Part shown: piece by piece, positions 45,601-53,598 of the stretch | Layout: each line of letters starts with the position of its first letter | How positions within the stretch are numbered: position 1 is the stretch's first letter | Assembly: GCF_020742345.1 (NCBI RefSeq) | Contig: NZ_DYXC01000098.1 | Location: 1-64,000, forward strand | Length of the DNA stretch: 64,000 nt | From: Enteractinococcus helveticum | GTDB taxonomy: Bacteria > Actinomycetota > Actinomycetes > Actinomycetales > Micrococcaceae | Direction: 5' to 3' | Position numbers and translations under genes: made by a program | Notes under the pieces: model-generated | What the model was told of the DNA's origin: nothing | The model's database searches: none | The model's input: only the letters and a program-made list of their open reading frames with translations

Positions 45601-46595
45601 TAGACCGGGCTCCGACCCCGCAAGAAATCGCCACCAGCTCGCAAAGCGGCATCACGGTGGAATATCTCACAACTCCAGGCAGCCCAGGGATGGGTGACGA
45701 CGGCGTGGAATCCACCACCGCAGAAGTTACCCGCACCGTTGATGCAGTCTTTGAACACTTCAAACACAAACCCGAAGAATCCCTGGTTGTGATTGCCGCC
45801 AACCCGGCACACGCCCGCAGGATCGCCGAATCGATCCGCTACAACCTGCCGAACCACCGGTGGGCTATGAAGTTCTTTAGCACCGAAACCTCCCCCAGTG
45901 GCCAGGGCTTCGTCGTAGCCCCGATGGAACGAGCTCACGGCCTGGTAGCAGATCATGTGATCTTCACCCTGGGTTACGGACGAACCTCGACCGGCAAAGT
46001 GGTGCATCACTTTGGCCCCCTGTCTGAACTCCATGGCGTGGAATACTACGCGACCGCATTTACCCGCGCCCGCCGTCAGATCACCGTATTTACGGCAATT
46101 CACCCACAAGAAATCAATACCAGAAATCTCATGTCGGGGGCCAAACACTTCTGGGACTTGCTCATCAACCTGCCCGCCACAGTTGGCCCGCCGGTCAAGG
46201 CACCCGAATCTGAACCCCTGGACCATCTCAGTCACGACTTCGTCCAACACCTGTCTGCACGCGGTGCCGCGTATCATTTCGACACCAAAGAGTTCACCGA
46301 TCTATTGCTCTACACACCGCAACACCATCGGCCGGACTACTACTGTGAAAAATACCTGCCGGTGGCAGTCAGCTATGACGGTGCGACTCGCTACCGCCAC
46401 ACACCAGTACGCACCAGGACTCGCACCGTGCCAGCCCAGTTAGCCAAATTGGGGTGGCACAATGATGCGCTGTGGGCAATCGACGTCTTTACGGATCCAC
46501 TGGGGGTCGCCAAAGCCTTCGCCGAGAAACTCCAGCTACCGGAACAAGCCGGCTACCTCGACTATGACGATCACGACCGGCATAACTATGGCTAA
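42681..46595 (+). CDS. Very large helicase-like protein with degenerate P-loop
   Basis: The 1304-residue product starts at GTG 42681, six bases after AGGAAGG. Residues 1-65 are acidic and disordered. About 70-330 contain a DUF4011-like region. A superfamily-1-helicase-like domain follows with SAPPGTGQTQT, where Gln353 replaces the Walker A lysine, and LILDSE (885-887) where DEAS or DEAD is usual. Late motifs resemble SF1 motifs V and VI (VAPMERAHGLVADHVIF and YYATAFTRARRQ). The end (DYYCEKYLPVAVSYDG, WAIDVFTDPLG) resembles a restriction-endonuclease-like domain of the DUF3320/Vsr kind. ATP hydrolysis is doubtful. It follows guaA by 152 bases. A similar gene neighbour is known in Micrococcales, without a known function. 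Confidence 0.75.
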   Translation: MSRENHDVELDDVALSADQVDENIDVAAGESDHEIEPDDLSDDSVSADESTSDEDHDAVDPVAVAEQDFSRWLSEIATGTETDTMLRYAPTRSNSIDITHSQPSGLTQFLSARRTRLTTLLRDQPGMQHSIDTAEAIDTKVQELLADRGINVGYLAAGLATWRVTEDGINQQLSAPVLLAPIRLAARPNHDDYDVQIVGAARLNPALVRYFADQYGIALDPQSHEEAAYTTAKLEPLPALELLRAHTTKIRGLVVEHRLLISTFADLSDTASREVVDPDHEVISQLYEVGAGTEDAVQLDQAPELVHTPTPLDERDPADEVLVVDLDQSQQQAVDHILAGESLVVSAPPGTGQTQTAVAAAVGLAAQGKRTLVIAEKTSTLTEFSNRLAGLQLDPLVLGVQADTGSKEVTEQLIRSLLSAERAKEPAVRRIHQTLRDVRSQLVEHTNSLHEVRERWQCSPVQAMNELVTLMNADPAPATSVRLKRSVLDATVDRKEVAEQLRYAAELGAFDQSSTESPWYGARLRNVHEAEAALELAQQVHDDLGDVAPRLESATSHAQLTMGSSIEEWTKQVELLREVRDTLDKFTPDIFDRPVTDLIAATATGAWRKEHNIDMSAMTRTRLRWLAREYIRPGVDVPNLHEALIKVQDQLTGWNQWTTSKRNPVIPTGVEALAEDTHQLYDNLNRLQDMLAPATTEAHHLTRIDAGDLHDVLSQLVDDAQTLHTLPERTIVIDQLTEQGLDELLIDFQQRGVTADQVTLELEVAWWQSALEAMISADEHLAATTGRQLSRLEEEFRIADTAHLESGPSRVRHKLAVSWEKATRDYPDAADSLRRLLRTGAATVETILGINPKLLQPLVPIYTTSPLALADLAPGITFDTVLILDSETIGLATGMGAISRADQVVAFGDAVSGRPVGFHVSVDPTARAAQPRQAESVHAALSRVLPSVPLKVMHRGVNQYLARTLGDQLYNGGLDRAPTPQEIATSSQSGITVEYLTTPGSPGMGDDGVESTTAEVTRTVDAVFEHFKHKPEESLVVIAANPAHARRIAESIRYNLPNHRWAMKFFSTETSPSGQGFVVAPMERAHGLVADHVIFTLGYGRTSTGKVVHHFGPLSELHGVEYYATAFTRARRQITVFTAIHPQEINTRNLMSGAKHFWDLLINLPATVGPPVKAPESEPLDHLSHDFVQHLSARGAAYHFDTKEFTDLLLYTPQHHRPDYYCEKYLPVAVSYDGATRYRHTPVRTRTRTVPAQLAKLGWHNDALWAIDVFTDPLGVAKAFAEKLQLPEQAGYLDYDDHDRHNYG

Positions 46596-46812
46596 AACTC
46601 CTGAAGCTCACGACGACGCGGCCGCACACCAGAAGCAGCCGCGCAACAAGCGCAGACCACGTCGTGCCACCGCTGCAGGCACCGGTCCGACCTCAGCAGA
46701 CGGCACGGAACCGCGCCTAGACGACGTCCTGCCCAGGGCAAAGCAGCTCAAAAAGACTCCGCTGTCAGCACGTGACCGCTGGATGCTGGGCGAAAAACCC
46801 CCGCACTATTAA
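46588..46812 (+). CDS. Small basic protein, unknown function
   Basis: A 74-residue product starts at ATG 46588, inside the last codons of the large helicase-like gene (8-base overlap), so it is probably coupled to it. It is rich in Lys, Arg and Pro in the first half (QKQPRNKRRPRRAT) and ends in LSARDRWMLGEKPPHY. No domain is recognised. A nucleic-acid-binding role, perhaps with the upstream protein, is only a guess from charge and position. The stop overlaps the convergent folate gene by four bases. Confidence 0.6.
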   Translation: MAKTPEAHDDAAAHQKQPRNKRRPRRATAAGTGPTSADGTEPRLDDVLPRAKQLKKTPLSARDRWMLGEKPPHY

Positions 46813-47426
46813 ACCCAGTGGAACCCTCTGGCAGCCGTCACCACGGCCTGCACCGCTAGATCATGTGCTTCAACCGGAAAAACGTTGTCTTCTGCGTCAA
46901 ATACCTCGTGATCAAAAAGCGGCGTCACCAGCCACGGCATGCGATCAGTCAGCTGGGGGAGTTGCGCTAAGAACCGATCATAATAACCTCCACCTTTGCC
47001 CAGACGATACCCGGCGGTATCTGCGACCAGGGCAGGCACCAAGACGACATCGGCATCCGCAACCTGTTCTGGTCCGAAACGCTCACCAACCGGCTCCTGA
47101 ATTGGCCCAAAATCGGAGGTGACCATCTCCACATCCGGGCTCCAACGAACCCACGACATCGAACGATCACCGTGAGAAATAGGGACCCACACCTCCACCC
47201 CATCATCGTAGAGGGCATGCATGACCGGATCCGTATCGGGCTCGGTACCAAACTTGATCGTCATCGTCACCTTGCCAGAAGGACGCTGTGCAGGCTCTAA
47301 ACCGCGATACCAGCCCAGCAAATGCTCGTTGAGCACCGCCGATTGACGCTGACGTTCCTGAGCGCCTAATTGGGTGCGCTGGGCAAAAAATTGCTTACGA
47401 AGTGCATCTTTTGAATCCTGAGTCAT
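46809..47426 (-). CDS. 5-formyltetrahydrofolate cyclo-ligase
   Basis: The enzyme converts 5-formyl-THF (folinate) to 5,10-methenyl-THF using ATP. The 205-residue product has the conserved KDALRKQFFAQR start, a middle part with YDDGVEVWVPIS, and the ATP/substrate-binding loop RLGKGGGYYDRFLAQ, which defines the family. I use ATG 47426, since the ten residues encoded upstream are not conserved. It overlaps the small basic protein gene tail to tail. Together with gcv genes it belongs to one-carbon metabolism but is not co-transcribed with them. Confidence 0.9.
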   Translation of the reverse strand: MTQDSKDALRKQFFAQRTQLGAQERQRQSAVLNEHLLGWYRGLEPAQRPSGKVTMTIKFGTEPDTDPVMHALYDDGVEVWVPISHGDRSMSWVRWSPDVEMVTSDFGPIQEPVGERFGPEQVADADVVLVPALVADTAGYRLGKGGGYYDRFLAQLPQLTDRMPWLVTPLFDHEVFDAEDNVFPVEAHDLAVQAVVTAARGFHWV

Positions 47427-47500
47427 GATCTCATTCTGACACCCGTATCCAGCCAAGCAAACACACCGTCGACGACGCAGACCTCCTAGAATGGTGCATC

Positions 47501-48121
47501 ATGAGTCGTTTTTCTGCGCTACCTATCAGCTGGCCGGTCATTCTGGAACATGAAGATCTCATCCTGGCCCCACTGCGCTACACCCATCGCAAACAGTGGT
47601 TTGAGGTTCGCAGACGCAACCACGATTGGTTACAACCCTGGGAGGCCACTGACCCCACTGGCAACCACCAGGCCATGTCCTATCCGGCAATGGTGCGCGC
47701 CCACAACCGAGATGGTGCAGCCGGCGTTTCCTATCCCTGGGCGATATTTAAGAACTCAAGATCAGATAAGAAAGACCAACTCGTCGGCCAAATGATTGCA
47801 GCACCCGTGTTGTGGGGGTCCATGCGTACCACGACGTTAGGGTACTGGGTCGATCAGACCTATGCAGGACAGAATATTGTGCCACGGTCGGTTGCCTTAG
47901 CCACTGACTACCTATTAACACGAGTGGGCCTACACCGCATTGAAATTAATATTGTGCCGGACAACGCCGCTTCCCTACGGGTGGTAGAGAAACTCGGACT
48001 CCGGTCAGAAGGAATCCGAAAAGACTATATCCACATCAATGGAACCTGGCGTGATCACGAATCATTTGCTATAACGCGAGACGAATTACCACCCGGAGGG
48101 CTCTTATCCCGGCTGACATAA
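47501..48121 (+). CDS. GNAT acetyltransferase, RimJ/RimL type
   Basis: The 206-residue GNAT protein resembles RimJ, which acetylates ribosomal-protein N-termini. LAPLRYTHRKQWFEVRRRNHDWLQPWEATDP is the typical start, LGYWVDQTYAGQNIVPRSVALATDYL is the acetyl-CoA-binding motif A, and RIEINIVPDNAASLRVVEKLGLRSEG is motif B. The target is not known. It runs divergently from the folate cyclo-ligase gene. Confidence 0.85.
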   Translation: MSRFSALPISWPVILEHEDLILAPLRYTHRKQWFEVRRRNHDWLQPWEATDPTGNHQAMSYPAMVRAHNRDGAAGVSYPWAIFKNSRSDKKDQLVGQMIAAPVLWGSMRTTTLGYWVDQTYAGQNIVPRSVALATDYLLTRVGLHRIEINIVPDNAASLRVVEKLGLRSEGIRKDYIHINGTWRDHESFAITRDELPPGGLLSRLT

Positions 48122-48199
48122 CCATTTCTCTGGGCCAACCTGGCAACACACGACCATGAAATCGACCACTTTCAGATCCCGCAGTATATCGTAATAGGC

Positions 48200-49033
48200 G
48201 TGGATACTCGCATCCGAGAGCTTGAAGAGTCGCTGGCCGCTACGCTCGGATTTCTTCCTGAAATCGATATCGCCAGCTCGATAGTGGTGCTGGTTGTAGT
48301 CGTAGCCGGCGTGACTTTGCTTGCGCGACGCCCGGATGTGGTTCTGCGCACCCGTCAACGACGTGAATCCCGCCAACGAAGGAAAGCAATGCATTCTTCC
48401 CCCACTTCTACGCACTCCGGCGGCACTGGATTCTCAATTCGCTGGGGCCGATTAAGCATTTTTGCACTCGGAGCCCTCTCACTGACCACCATGCTGATTG
48501 CCGGCATCGCCGGAATCTTTGGTGCAGGAACCTGGCTACTGGCCGGGATCTGTCTGCTCATTACCGCAGGATGCTACGGTATCCTGCGCGGTCTGGTCAT
48601 CTTGGACTCCAAAAAGCGCGCCCGAGAACGCGAACAACTCACCATTTCTGAAGGCCTTGAGACCTCCATTGCTACCTACACCACCCACCAACAGCGACGA
48701 GCCTCGCTGGCGCACCGCAATGATGAAGTCTTTGACTTTGCTGATGAACCAGAACGTCAGCAACAGGCTATCGAAGAAGATACCGAAGAACCCGTAGCGG
48801 ATGCCCCGGCGCCGATCCCCGCCCGGATCCCGCTGCCACGCCCCATGTACTTGGATGCTCCTGAGGTGACTCGTGAAGCACCGCAGCCACTGGAAACACC
48901 GCAGAAGCCCACTCCATCGCGCGATGTGCAGCTTTCGGAAGGCGTCTCAAGCGAATACCAAGAAAAGATCGCCGAAAAAGCCAATACCCGTTTAGATCTT
49001 GATAAAGTTCTCAACCGTCGTCGGGCGATCTAA
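48200..49033 (+). CDS. Membrane protein with coiled cytoplasmic tail, unknown function
   Basis: A 277-residue product from GTG 48200, without a clear Shine-Dalgarno sequence. One hydrophobic segment near the start (ASSIVVLVVVVAGVTLLA), a basic stretch (RTRQRRESRQRRK), and two more membrane segments (LSIFALGALSLTTMLIAGIA and GTWLLAGICLLITAGCYGIL) are followed by a 125-residue charged, Pro-rich cytoplasmic tail ending in QEKIAEKANTRLDLDKVLNRRRAI. No family recognised. The next gene starts 14 bases later, so they are probably co-transcribed. Confidence 0.68.
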   Translation: MDTRIRELEESLAATLGFLPEIDIASSIVVLVVVVAGVTLLARRPDVVLRTRQRRESRQRRKAMHSSPTSTHSGGTGFSIRWGRLSIFALGALSLTTMLIAGIAGIFGAGTWLLAGICLLITAGCYGILRGLVILDSKKRAREREQLTISEGLETSIATYTTHQQRRASLAHRNDEVFDFADEPERQQQAIEEDTEEPVADAPAPIPARIPLPRPMYLDAPEVTREAPQPLETPQKPTPSRDVQLSEGVSSEYQEKIAEKANTRLDLDKVLNRRRAI

Positions 49034-49047
49034 GGGGCTAGCGCACA

Positions 49048-50241
49048 ATGTTCACCGGTGGGTTTGGGCCATTTCGTGCTACCCAACTCACTGAGTTGCT
49101 CAGTGACGTCCTGAACCGCTCTGGCCGTCAATTGCACCATGCCGTACTGCATGACGTCCAATACCGCAGGGGTCACTACTATGCCATTATGGAAGCCAAC
49201 GTTCGGCTGCCCGGGGGAGAGCCGAGCCAAGCTTTCTACGGTATAACAACCGCACAAGTACCCTTTGACGCCGTCGGCTATTTCGCCACCATTGCGGACA
49301 TCGACATTTTCGTCTGGCAGCACCCCGCCGATCCGTTGCTGCCGGGTTTACGATTAGCAGCCACCCCGGCACAGGTCCGTGAGCACTTTGTTCCCGATCG
49401 AGAATTAACTGCGTTGAGCGCGGTGATTTACCGGCCACTGAACCGCGCGGTGTTTCAAGCTCGGCTGGCACCTACGACTGCCGGTGGACTCAGCGATACG
49501 CTCTTTCTGAAAGTCCTGCGCTCCGGGACCGCCCAACCGGTCTATGCAATGCATCAGCTGCTGGCTGCAGCACACGTGCCAGTGGTGACTCCGGTTGCGG
49601 AACCGATCTCGGATGTCCTGGCGCTGCCAGGCGGCAGGGGCATGCCGCTGGGCGAATATACCCGGGCCGAAGGGGCACATAACCGTTTCGACTCCCTGGA
49701 GCTGATCGATATGTTAGATCGGTTCCCCGCTGAGATCATGCAACGACCCCAACACGCCTCCTGGGCGGATCGTCACCAGGAATTCATAAGCTCCGCACGG
49801 CGCACGATGCCACAAGAAAGCGAACGGATCACCCGGTTGGGTGCCAGACTCCAACGCGCGCACGAACATATCCGGCTTGGACCGATTGTGCCCACCCATG
49901 GTGATCTATATGAGGCGCACATTTTGGTGGATCCCATCACCGGTAAAATACAGCAACTCCTGGACGTGGACGGGGCTGGTCCAGGCTACCGGGTGGATGA
50001 TTATGCGTGCTTGATCGGACACCTAGCAGTCTTGGGATACAACGATCCGCAACCCTGGGGCTGGCAAACCGCTATGGTCACCTTCCAACGCCTGGCTGAG
50101 CATACAGATCCTAGAACCCTGGCGGTGCGAGCCACCACGGTTGTCATCAGTCTTATCCCGGCATATCAACCCGATGCCGAAACTCAGTCCAGAGGTAGAG
50201 CCTATCTGACAATTGCTGAAGCCCTCATGCAGCTGGCCTAG
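49048..50241 (+). CDS. Aminoglycoside phosphotransferase-like kinase
   Basis: The 397-residue protein has a C-terminal protein-kinase-like fold of the APH type. The catalytic loop reads HGDLYEAHILVD and the metal-binding loop LLDVDGAGPGYRVDDYACL. In Brenner's motif HGDxxxxN the Asn is here His. The N-terminal 130 residues (YYAIMEANVRLPGGEP and others) do not match a known domain, and LFLKVLRSG may supply the ATP-binding Lys. Substrate unknown; a sugar or small alcohol is likely for this superfamily, not necessarily an antibiotic. It follows the membrane protein and overlaps the convergent TPR gene by four bases. Confidence 0.7.
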   Translation: MFTGGFGPFRATQLTELLSDVLNRSGRQLHHAVLHDVQYRRGHYYAIMEANVRLPGGEPSQAFYGITTAQVPFDAVGYFATIADIDIFVWQHPADPLLPGLRLAATPAQVREHFVPDRELTALSAVIYRPLNRAVFQARLAPTTAGGLSDTLFLKVLRSGTAQPVYAMHQLLAAAHVPVVTPVAEPISDVLALPGGRGMPLGEYTRAEGAHNRFDSLELIDMLDRFPAEIMQRPQHASWADRHQEFISSARRTMPQESERITRLGARLQRAHEHIRLGPIVPTHGDLYEAHILVDPITGKIQQLLDVDGAGPGYRVDDYACLIGHLAVLGYNDPQPWGWQTAMVTFQRLAEHTDPRTLAVRATTVVISLIPAYQPDAETQSRGRAYLTIAEALMQLA

Positions 50242-52088
50242 TCTTCGAAAAATGCCTCTGCGATGAATTCATATTCCGGTTCCAGCGGCGCATCGATGCG
50301 AATCCGTTCGGCTTGCCGGCTTACTCGCTGGGCTTCAGTCTCATCGCCTTGACCCCGCAGTGCGGCAGCAAGCCCCAGCAGAGCCGCCTTGCGCAGTTGC
50401 GACTTGATACCTTCGGCATCAGCGATCGTAGAAAACAAGGTGATAGCCTCAACCCATTTATGCTTTTCGACCAGGAATTTCCCGGCCAATAACTCACAGC
50501 AGTGGCCCATAGCCAGCTCGGCTTCATCCTCAAACATGTCGGCGGCAGTCAGCGCGGTGGCCACAGCTTTATTCGTTTTGCCAAACATCGCATAGGCCCG
50601 GGCCTTTAACCGGGTCAGATCTGCGGCCACATACCGCACCTCGTCGTTACTGGCCAGCGTGATCGCCTGATCATAGAGTTGTAGACCCTCGGGCTTGGTC
50701 TGTTCGCACAATAATTTGGCAAGTTCGCGCAACCCTTGGGTTTCGACAACCGGATCCTCGGAGGCCTTGCCCATCTCAACGGCCTGACGCAGCAGCTCCT
50801 CGGCCTGGGGGTAGACCTCGTTATCCCCGGTTTCGGCCAGCTTCATTCCGGCGGCCAGACTGGTCCGGGCGGCCTCGTGAACACGATCGACCTTGAGAAA
50901 CGCATCAATGGAATCCCGCCAGTGTTTCACCGCTTCCTGATACCGCTGCTGACGGGACACCGAATTGCCCAAATCAATCAGGGCATGCGCTAGAACATGG
51001 TGGTTGCCGTTGAGCCGTTCACGAGTCACCAATCCGGACAACACCTCTTCGGCCTCTGTGACCTCGCCGGCCTCCAGCAGTTGATGTCCCAGGGCAGCCA
51101 CCAGGCCGGAGGCTTCTTCGACCTCACCTTGTTCTGCTTGATCCACTGCAACCCGCCATGCCAGCACAGACAGCTGATGCTTCTCGGCGCGGCGGGCAAC
51201 CGATGCCACCAGTGACGCCGCCGAAGCAGCACCAGGGCGAATTTGCAGGCGCGCATAGAGTTCCAGGGCGCGCATGCCAAAAGTGGCGGCTTGTTTCATA
51301 TCATTGCGGTGATGAGCGATAACCGCCTGCATCATCCACATCGCGGCACGCACAGCCCGGTTGCAACCGGAATCTAAAATTGTCTGTGACAGTTCATCGG
51401 CGTCATCCACTTCTTCATTCATCAATTTCAGGTGGGCCAAAAACATTTCAGTATTCGCCAACGAACCAGCCGAGAGACGGTAACCGGCTTCAGCACGACG
51501 ACGTTGCAATGCCACGGCTTCTTCGATCGAGACCAGCGCCTCATGGGCTCGCATCTGGCTCATCTGATGCACAGCGAGCCCAATGAGAACATCGGTCAGT
51601 ACCGTATCGATGGAGTCTAAAGAACGCTCTTGCTCGGCAACGCCTTGTAACACAGTGGCCGCGAAACCATCAGCTTCGGCAAATAAAATCGAACCGAGCT
51701 GATCTTCCATCTCGGCCTGATGGGTCTGACCGAGCGAACGCAACAACTTGGTGCGCTGTTGGATGGCCTGATGCATGCCGGTTTCGTCTTCAAGTTTATG
51801 ATGCACAGACGACAGCAGCCGATATAGACCGAGTTTGATATCAGGATTAGTTCCGGCACTGGCTAGACCGTGCGTGGCGCAAGCCAAGGCGCGGTCTAAG
51901 TCATCGGCGTATGCGGCTTCGTGTGCCAAATCTAACCAGCCACGAGCAGTGTGTGCGGATTCTTGGTTTAAATCCGCTACCGTCGATCGATTGCCCAGTA
52001 GTGCTCGAAGTTTCGGTTCGACAACTGAGGGGAGATGAGATTGGCTGTCTGGTCCATCAAATTCAGCCGACGACGACGAGAATTCCAT
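50238..52088 (-). CDS. Tetratricopeptide-repeat-like protein
   Basis: The 616-residue protein is almost wholly helical with repeated TPR-like pairs, for example AYADDLDRALACATHGLASAG, ALIDLGNSVSRQQRYQEAVKHW and LFSTIADAEGIKSQLRKAALLGLAAALRGQG. There is no signal peptide, membrane segment or enzyme motif, so it is likely a cytoplasmic scaffold. Similar long alpha-solenoids occur as hypothetical proteins in Micrococcales. No partner is evident; it is divergent from the Nudix gene and separated from it by a palindrome. Confidence 0.75.
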   Translation of the reverse strand: MEFSSSSAEFDGPDSQSHLPSVVEPKLRALLGNRSTVADLNQESAHTARGWLDLAHEAAYADDLDRALACATHGLASAGTNPDIKLGLYRLLSSVHHKLEDETGMHQAIQQRTKLLRSLGQTHQAEMEDQLGSILFAEADGFAATVLQGVAEQERSLDSIDTVLTDVLIGLAVHQMSQMRAHEALVSIEEAVALQRRRAEAGYRLSAGSLANTEMFLAHLKLMNEEVDDADELSQTILDSGCNRAVRAAMWMMQAVIAHHRNDMKQAATFGMRALELYARLQIRPGAASAASLVASVARRAEKHQLSVLAWRVAVDQAEQGEVEEASGLVAALGHQLLEAGEVTEAEEVLSGLVTRERLNGNHHVLAHALIDLGNSVSRQQRYQEAVKHWRDSIDAFLKVDRVHEAARTSLAAGMKLAETGDNEVYPQAEELLRQAVEMGKASEDPVVETQGLRELAKLLCEQTKPEGLQLYDQAITLASNDEVRYVAADLTRLKARAYAMFGKTNKAVATALTAADMFEDEAELAMGHCCELLAGKFLVEKHKWVEAITLFSTIADAEGIKSQLRKAALLGLAAALRGQGDETEAQRVSRQAERIRIDAPLEPEYEFIAEAFFED

Positions 52089-52095
52089 GACTCAT

Positions 52096-52135
52096 AGTCT
52101 AGTGATCACTTTGAGGAGGTTGCGACCACTAGACT
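52096..52135. promoter_or_regulatory. Long-arm inverted repeat in a divergent promoter region
   Basis: AGTCTAGTG (52096-52104) and CACTAGACT (52127-52135) form a perfect 9-bp dyad 22 bases apart between the TPR and Nudix genes. The intervening bases contain GAGGAGG (52113-52119), which is too far from the Nudix ATG (52144) to serve it. It could be an operator for both genes or an mRNA hairpin. Confidence 0.42.
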
Positions 52136-52143
52136 GAGAAAAT

Positions 52144-52608
52144 ATGGATTTTCAGTGGCGACCCGCGTCTTATGCGCTAATTACGAAACAGGATGACGTT
52201 TTGCTGAGCTTATGGGAAAGCTCAGTTGGTTCTTTCTGGACTTTGCCCGGCGGCGGTATCGAATTTAACGAACAACCCGAGACCGCATGCGTTCGTGAAG
52301 TATGGGAGGAAACCGGCTACAACGTTGCTCTCACAAGGTTTTTGTCAGTATCTACACACGTTATTCCCAGGGAGAAACGGGTACCTGGACAACATCTTCC
52401 GCTGCAAATTTTACGGCTGTTATACAGTGCTCAGATCGTGTCTGGAACACTGCGTCCAGAGGTCGGCGGGTCCTCTACAGACGCCGCCTGGATCCCAATC
52501 AGCCAGCTGCATAATCGACAAGAAACCAAGGGACATCGGGTCTCGGAATGGGTTGAAGAAGCCTTGAAGATTTCGGAGCAACTTCGTCGCACACCACAGG
52601 AGTCATAA
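52144..52608 (+). CDS. Nudix hydrolase
   Basis: A 154-residue Nudix protein that should cleave a nucleoside-diphosphate-linked substrate. The full Nudix box GX5EX7REUXEEXGU is present as residues 37-59: Gly37, Glu43, then REVWEETGY (51-59). FWTLPGGG before it is the usual lead-in. Substrate cannot be predicted. No Shine-Dalgarno sequence lies close to the ATG; an AGGAGG 25 bases upstream sits in a palindrome. A lipoprotein gene starts five bases after its stop, so both are probably co-transcribed. Confidence 0.9.
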   Translation: MDFQWRPASYALITKQDDVLLSLWESSVGSFWTLPGGGIEFNEQPETACVREVWEETGYNVALTRFLSVSTHVIPREKRVPGQHLPLQILRLLYSAQIVSGTLRPEVGGSSTDAAWIPISQLHNRQETKGHRVSEWVEEALKISEQLRRTPQES

Positions 52609-52612
52609 CCAC

Positions 52613-53554
52613 GTGAGGAAACCACATAGCTTGCGCTTGGCAGGTCTGGCAGCGGCCACGTTAGTAGTCATTGGGTGTTCCGGACAGGCTGCTGTTGAGA
52701 CGAATCAGTTGACGATCATAACCACATCAATGGCCCTGGATGAAGCCACCTCGTTAGCGGTGGCCGAATACTTACAAACACACGGTGTCGAGGTAGACGT
52801 CCAACAGCACAATGCCCCAGCGCAGGTGTTTGACGCCCTCGAGGCAGAAACCCCAGAAGATCAAACTGTTGTGGGGATCGTCTCGGCGCCTCAAGATCAG
52901 CAGGTGGAAGAACGCTCCGTTGAAGTACCCGATAACGTCGAGCTCATCGCTCAAGCACCGGCAGAACTCGGCTTCGTGGCCAGTACCTCATCGATTACGG
53001 CGGCAAATTTTGCACGCACCGTGGTGAATGCTGAAGATCCCGAAAAGCCGATGGCCGATGCCTGTGCACAACAGACCTGGTTTCACCCGCAACTGCCCGA
53101 AGAATCTCTGCGGGTCATCAGCGATGCACTCGCCGAAGAAGGCTGTGAACCCAGGTTTGAAACCGTGGAAACTCTTGACACCGAAACTTATGGTGCACTG
53201 ATCGAACAGTTGATAGTGAAGCCGGACACGGTGGTCATGCTACGCGGTCTGGACCCGGCCATCAGTGATCAAGGGTTGGAGACCTTGGACGTTGAGACAC
53301 AACAGTGGCCCAATAGCAATATTGTGGCCGTGTCTGGCACCGAAGTCGACGACGCCCTAGTAGACCAGATCACTGACGTGCTCGACGTGCTCGACAGTGA
53401 AGCCGCAACCACCTTATTGCGCGGTTACTACAATGCTCAGACGTCTGTTTCGGATCTGCAATTTGAGGTCGATGATGCGATTCGGTATTGGCTTGCCCAG
53501 TCGGAGCTGAGCGATCCGGACACGGTGATCAATATCACCGGTGACAATGAATAA
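52613..53554 (+). CDS. Lipoprotein with solute-binding-like features, unknown function
   Basis: The 313-residue product starts at GTG 52613. Its signal peptide ends in VIGC with Cys22 as lipidation site. The mature part resembles a type II periplasmic binding protein of the glycine-betaine (OpuAC) kind: LTIITTSMALDEATSLAVAEYLQTHG as the first strand and helix, then alternating strands (TVVGIVSAP, ELIAQAPAELGFVAS). It is acidic. No transporter genes are next to it, so its role is open: an orphan binding protein or an envelope sensor. It overlaps nothing and is followed by an aminotransferase gene. Confidence 0.68.
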   Translation: MRKPHSLRLAGLAAATLVVIGCSGQAAVETNQLTIITTSMALDEATSLAVAEYLQTHGVEVDVQQHNAPAQVFDALEAETPEDQTVVGIVSAPQDQQVEERSVEVPDNVELIAQAPAELGFVASTSSITAANFARTVVNAEDPEKPMADACAQQTWFHPQLPEESLRVISDALAEEGCEPRFETVETLDTETYGALIEQLIVKPDTVVMLRGLDPAISDQGLETLDVETQQWPNSNIVAVSGTEVDDALVDQITDVLDVLDSEAATTLLRGYYNAQTSVSDLQFEVDDAIRYWLAQSELSDPDTVINITGDNE

Positions 53555-53598
53555 TTGTCATCTACAATCGACCTAAGTTCCAAGCTCAGGAGGACCCG

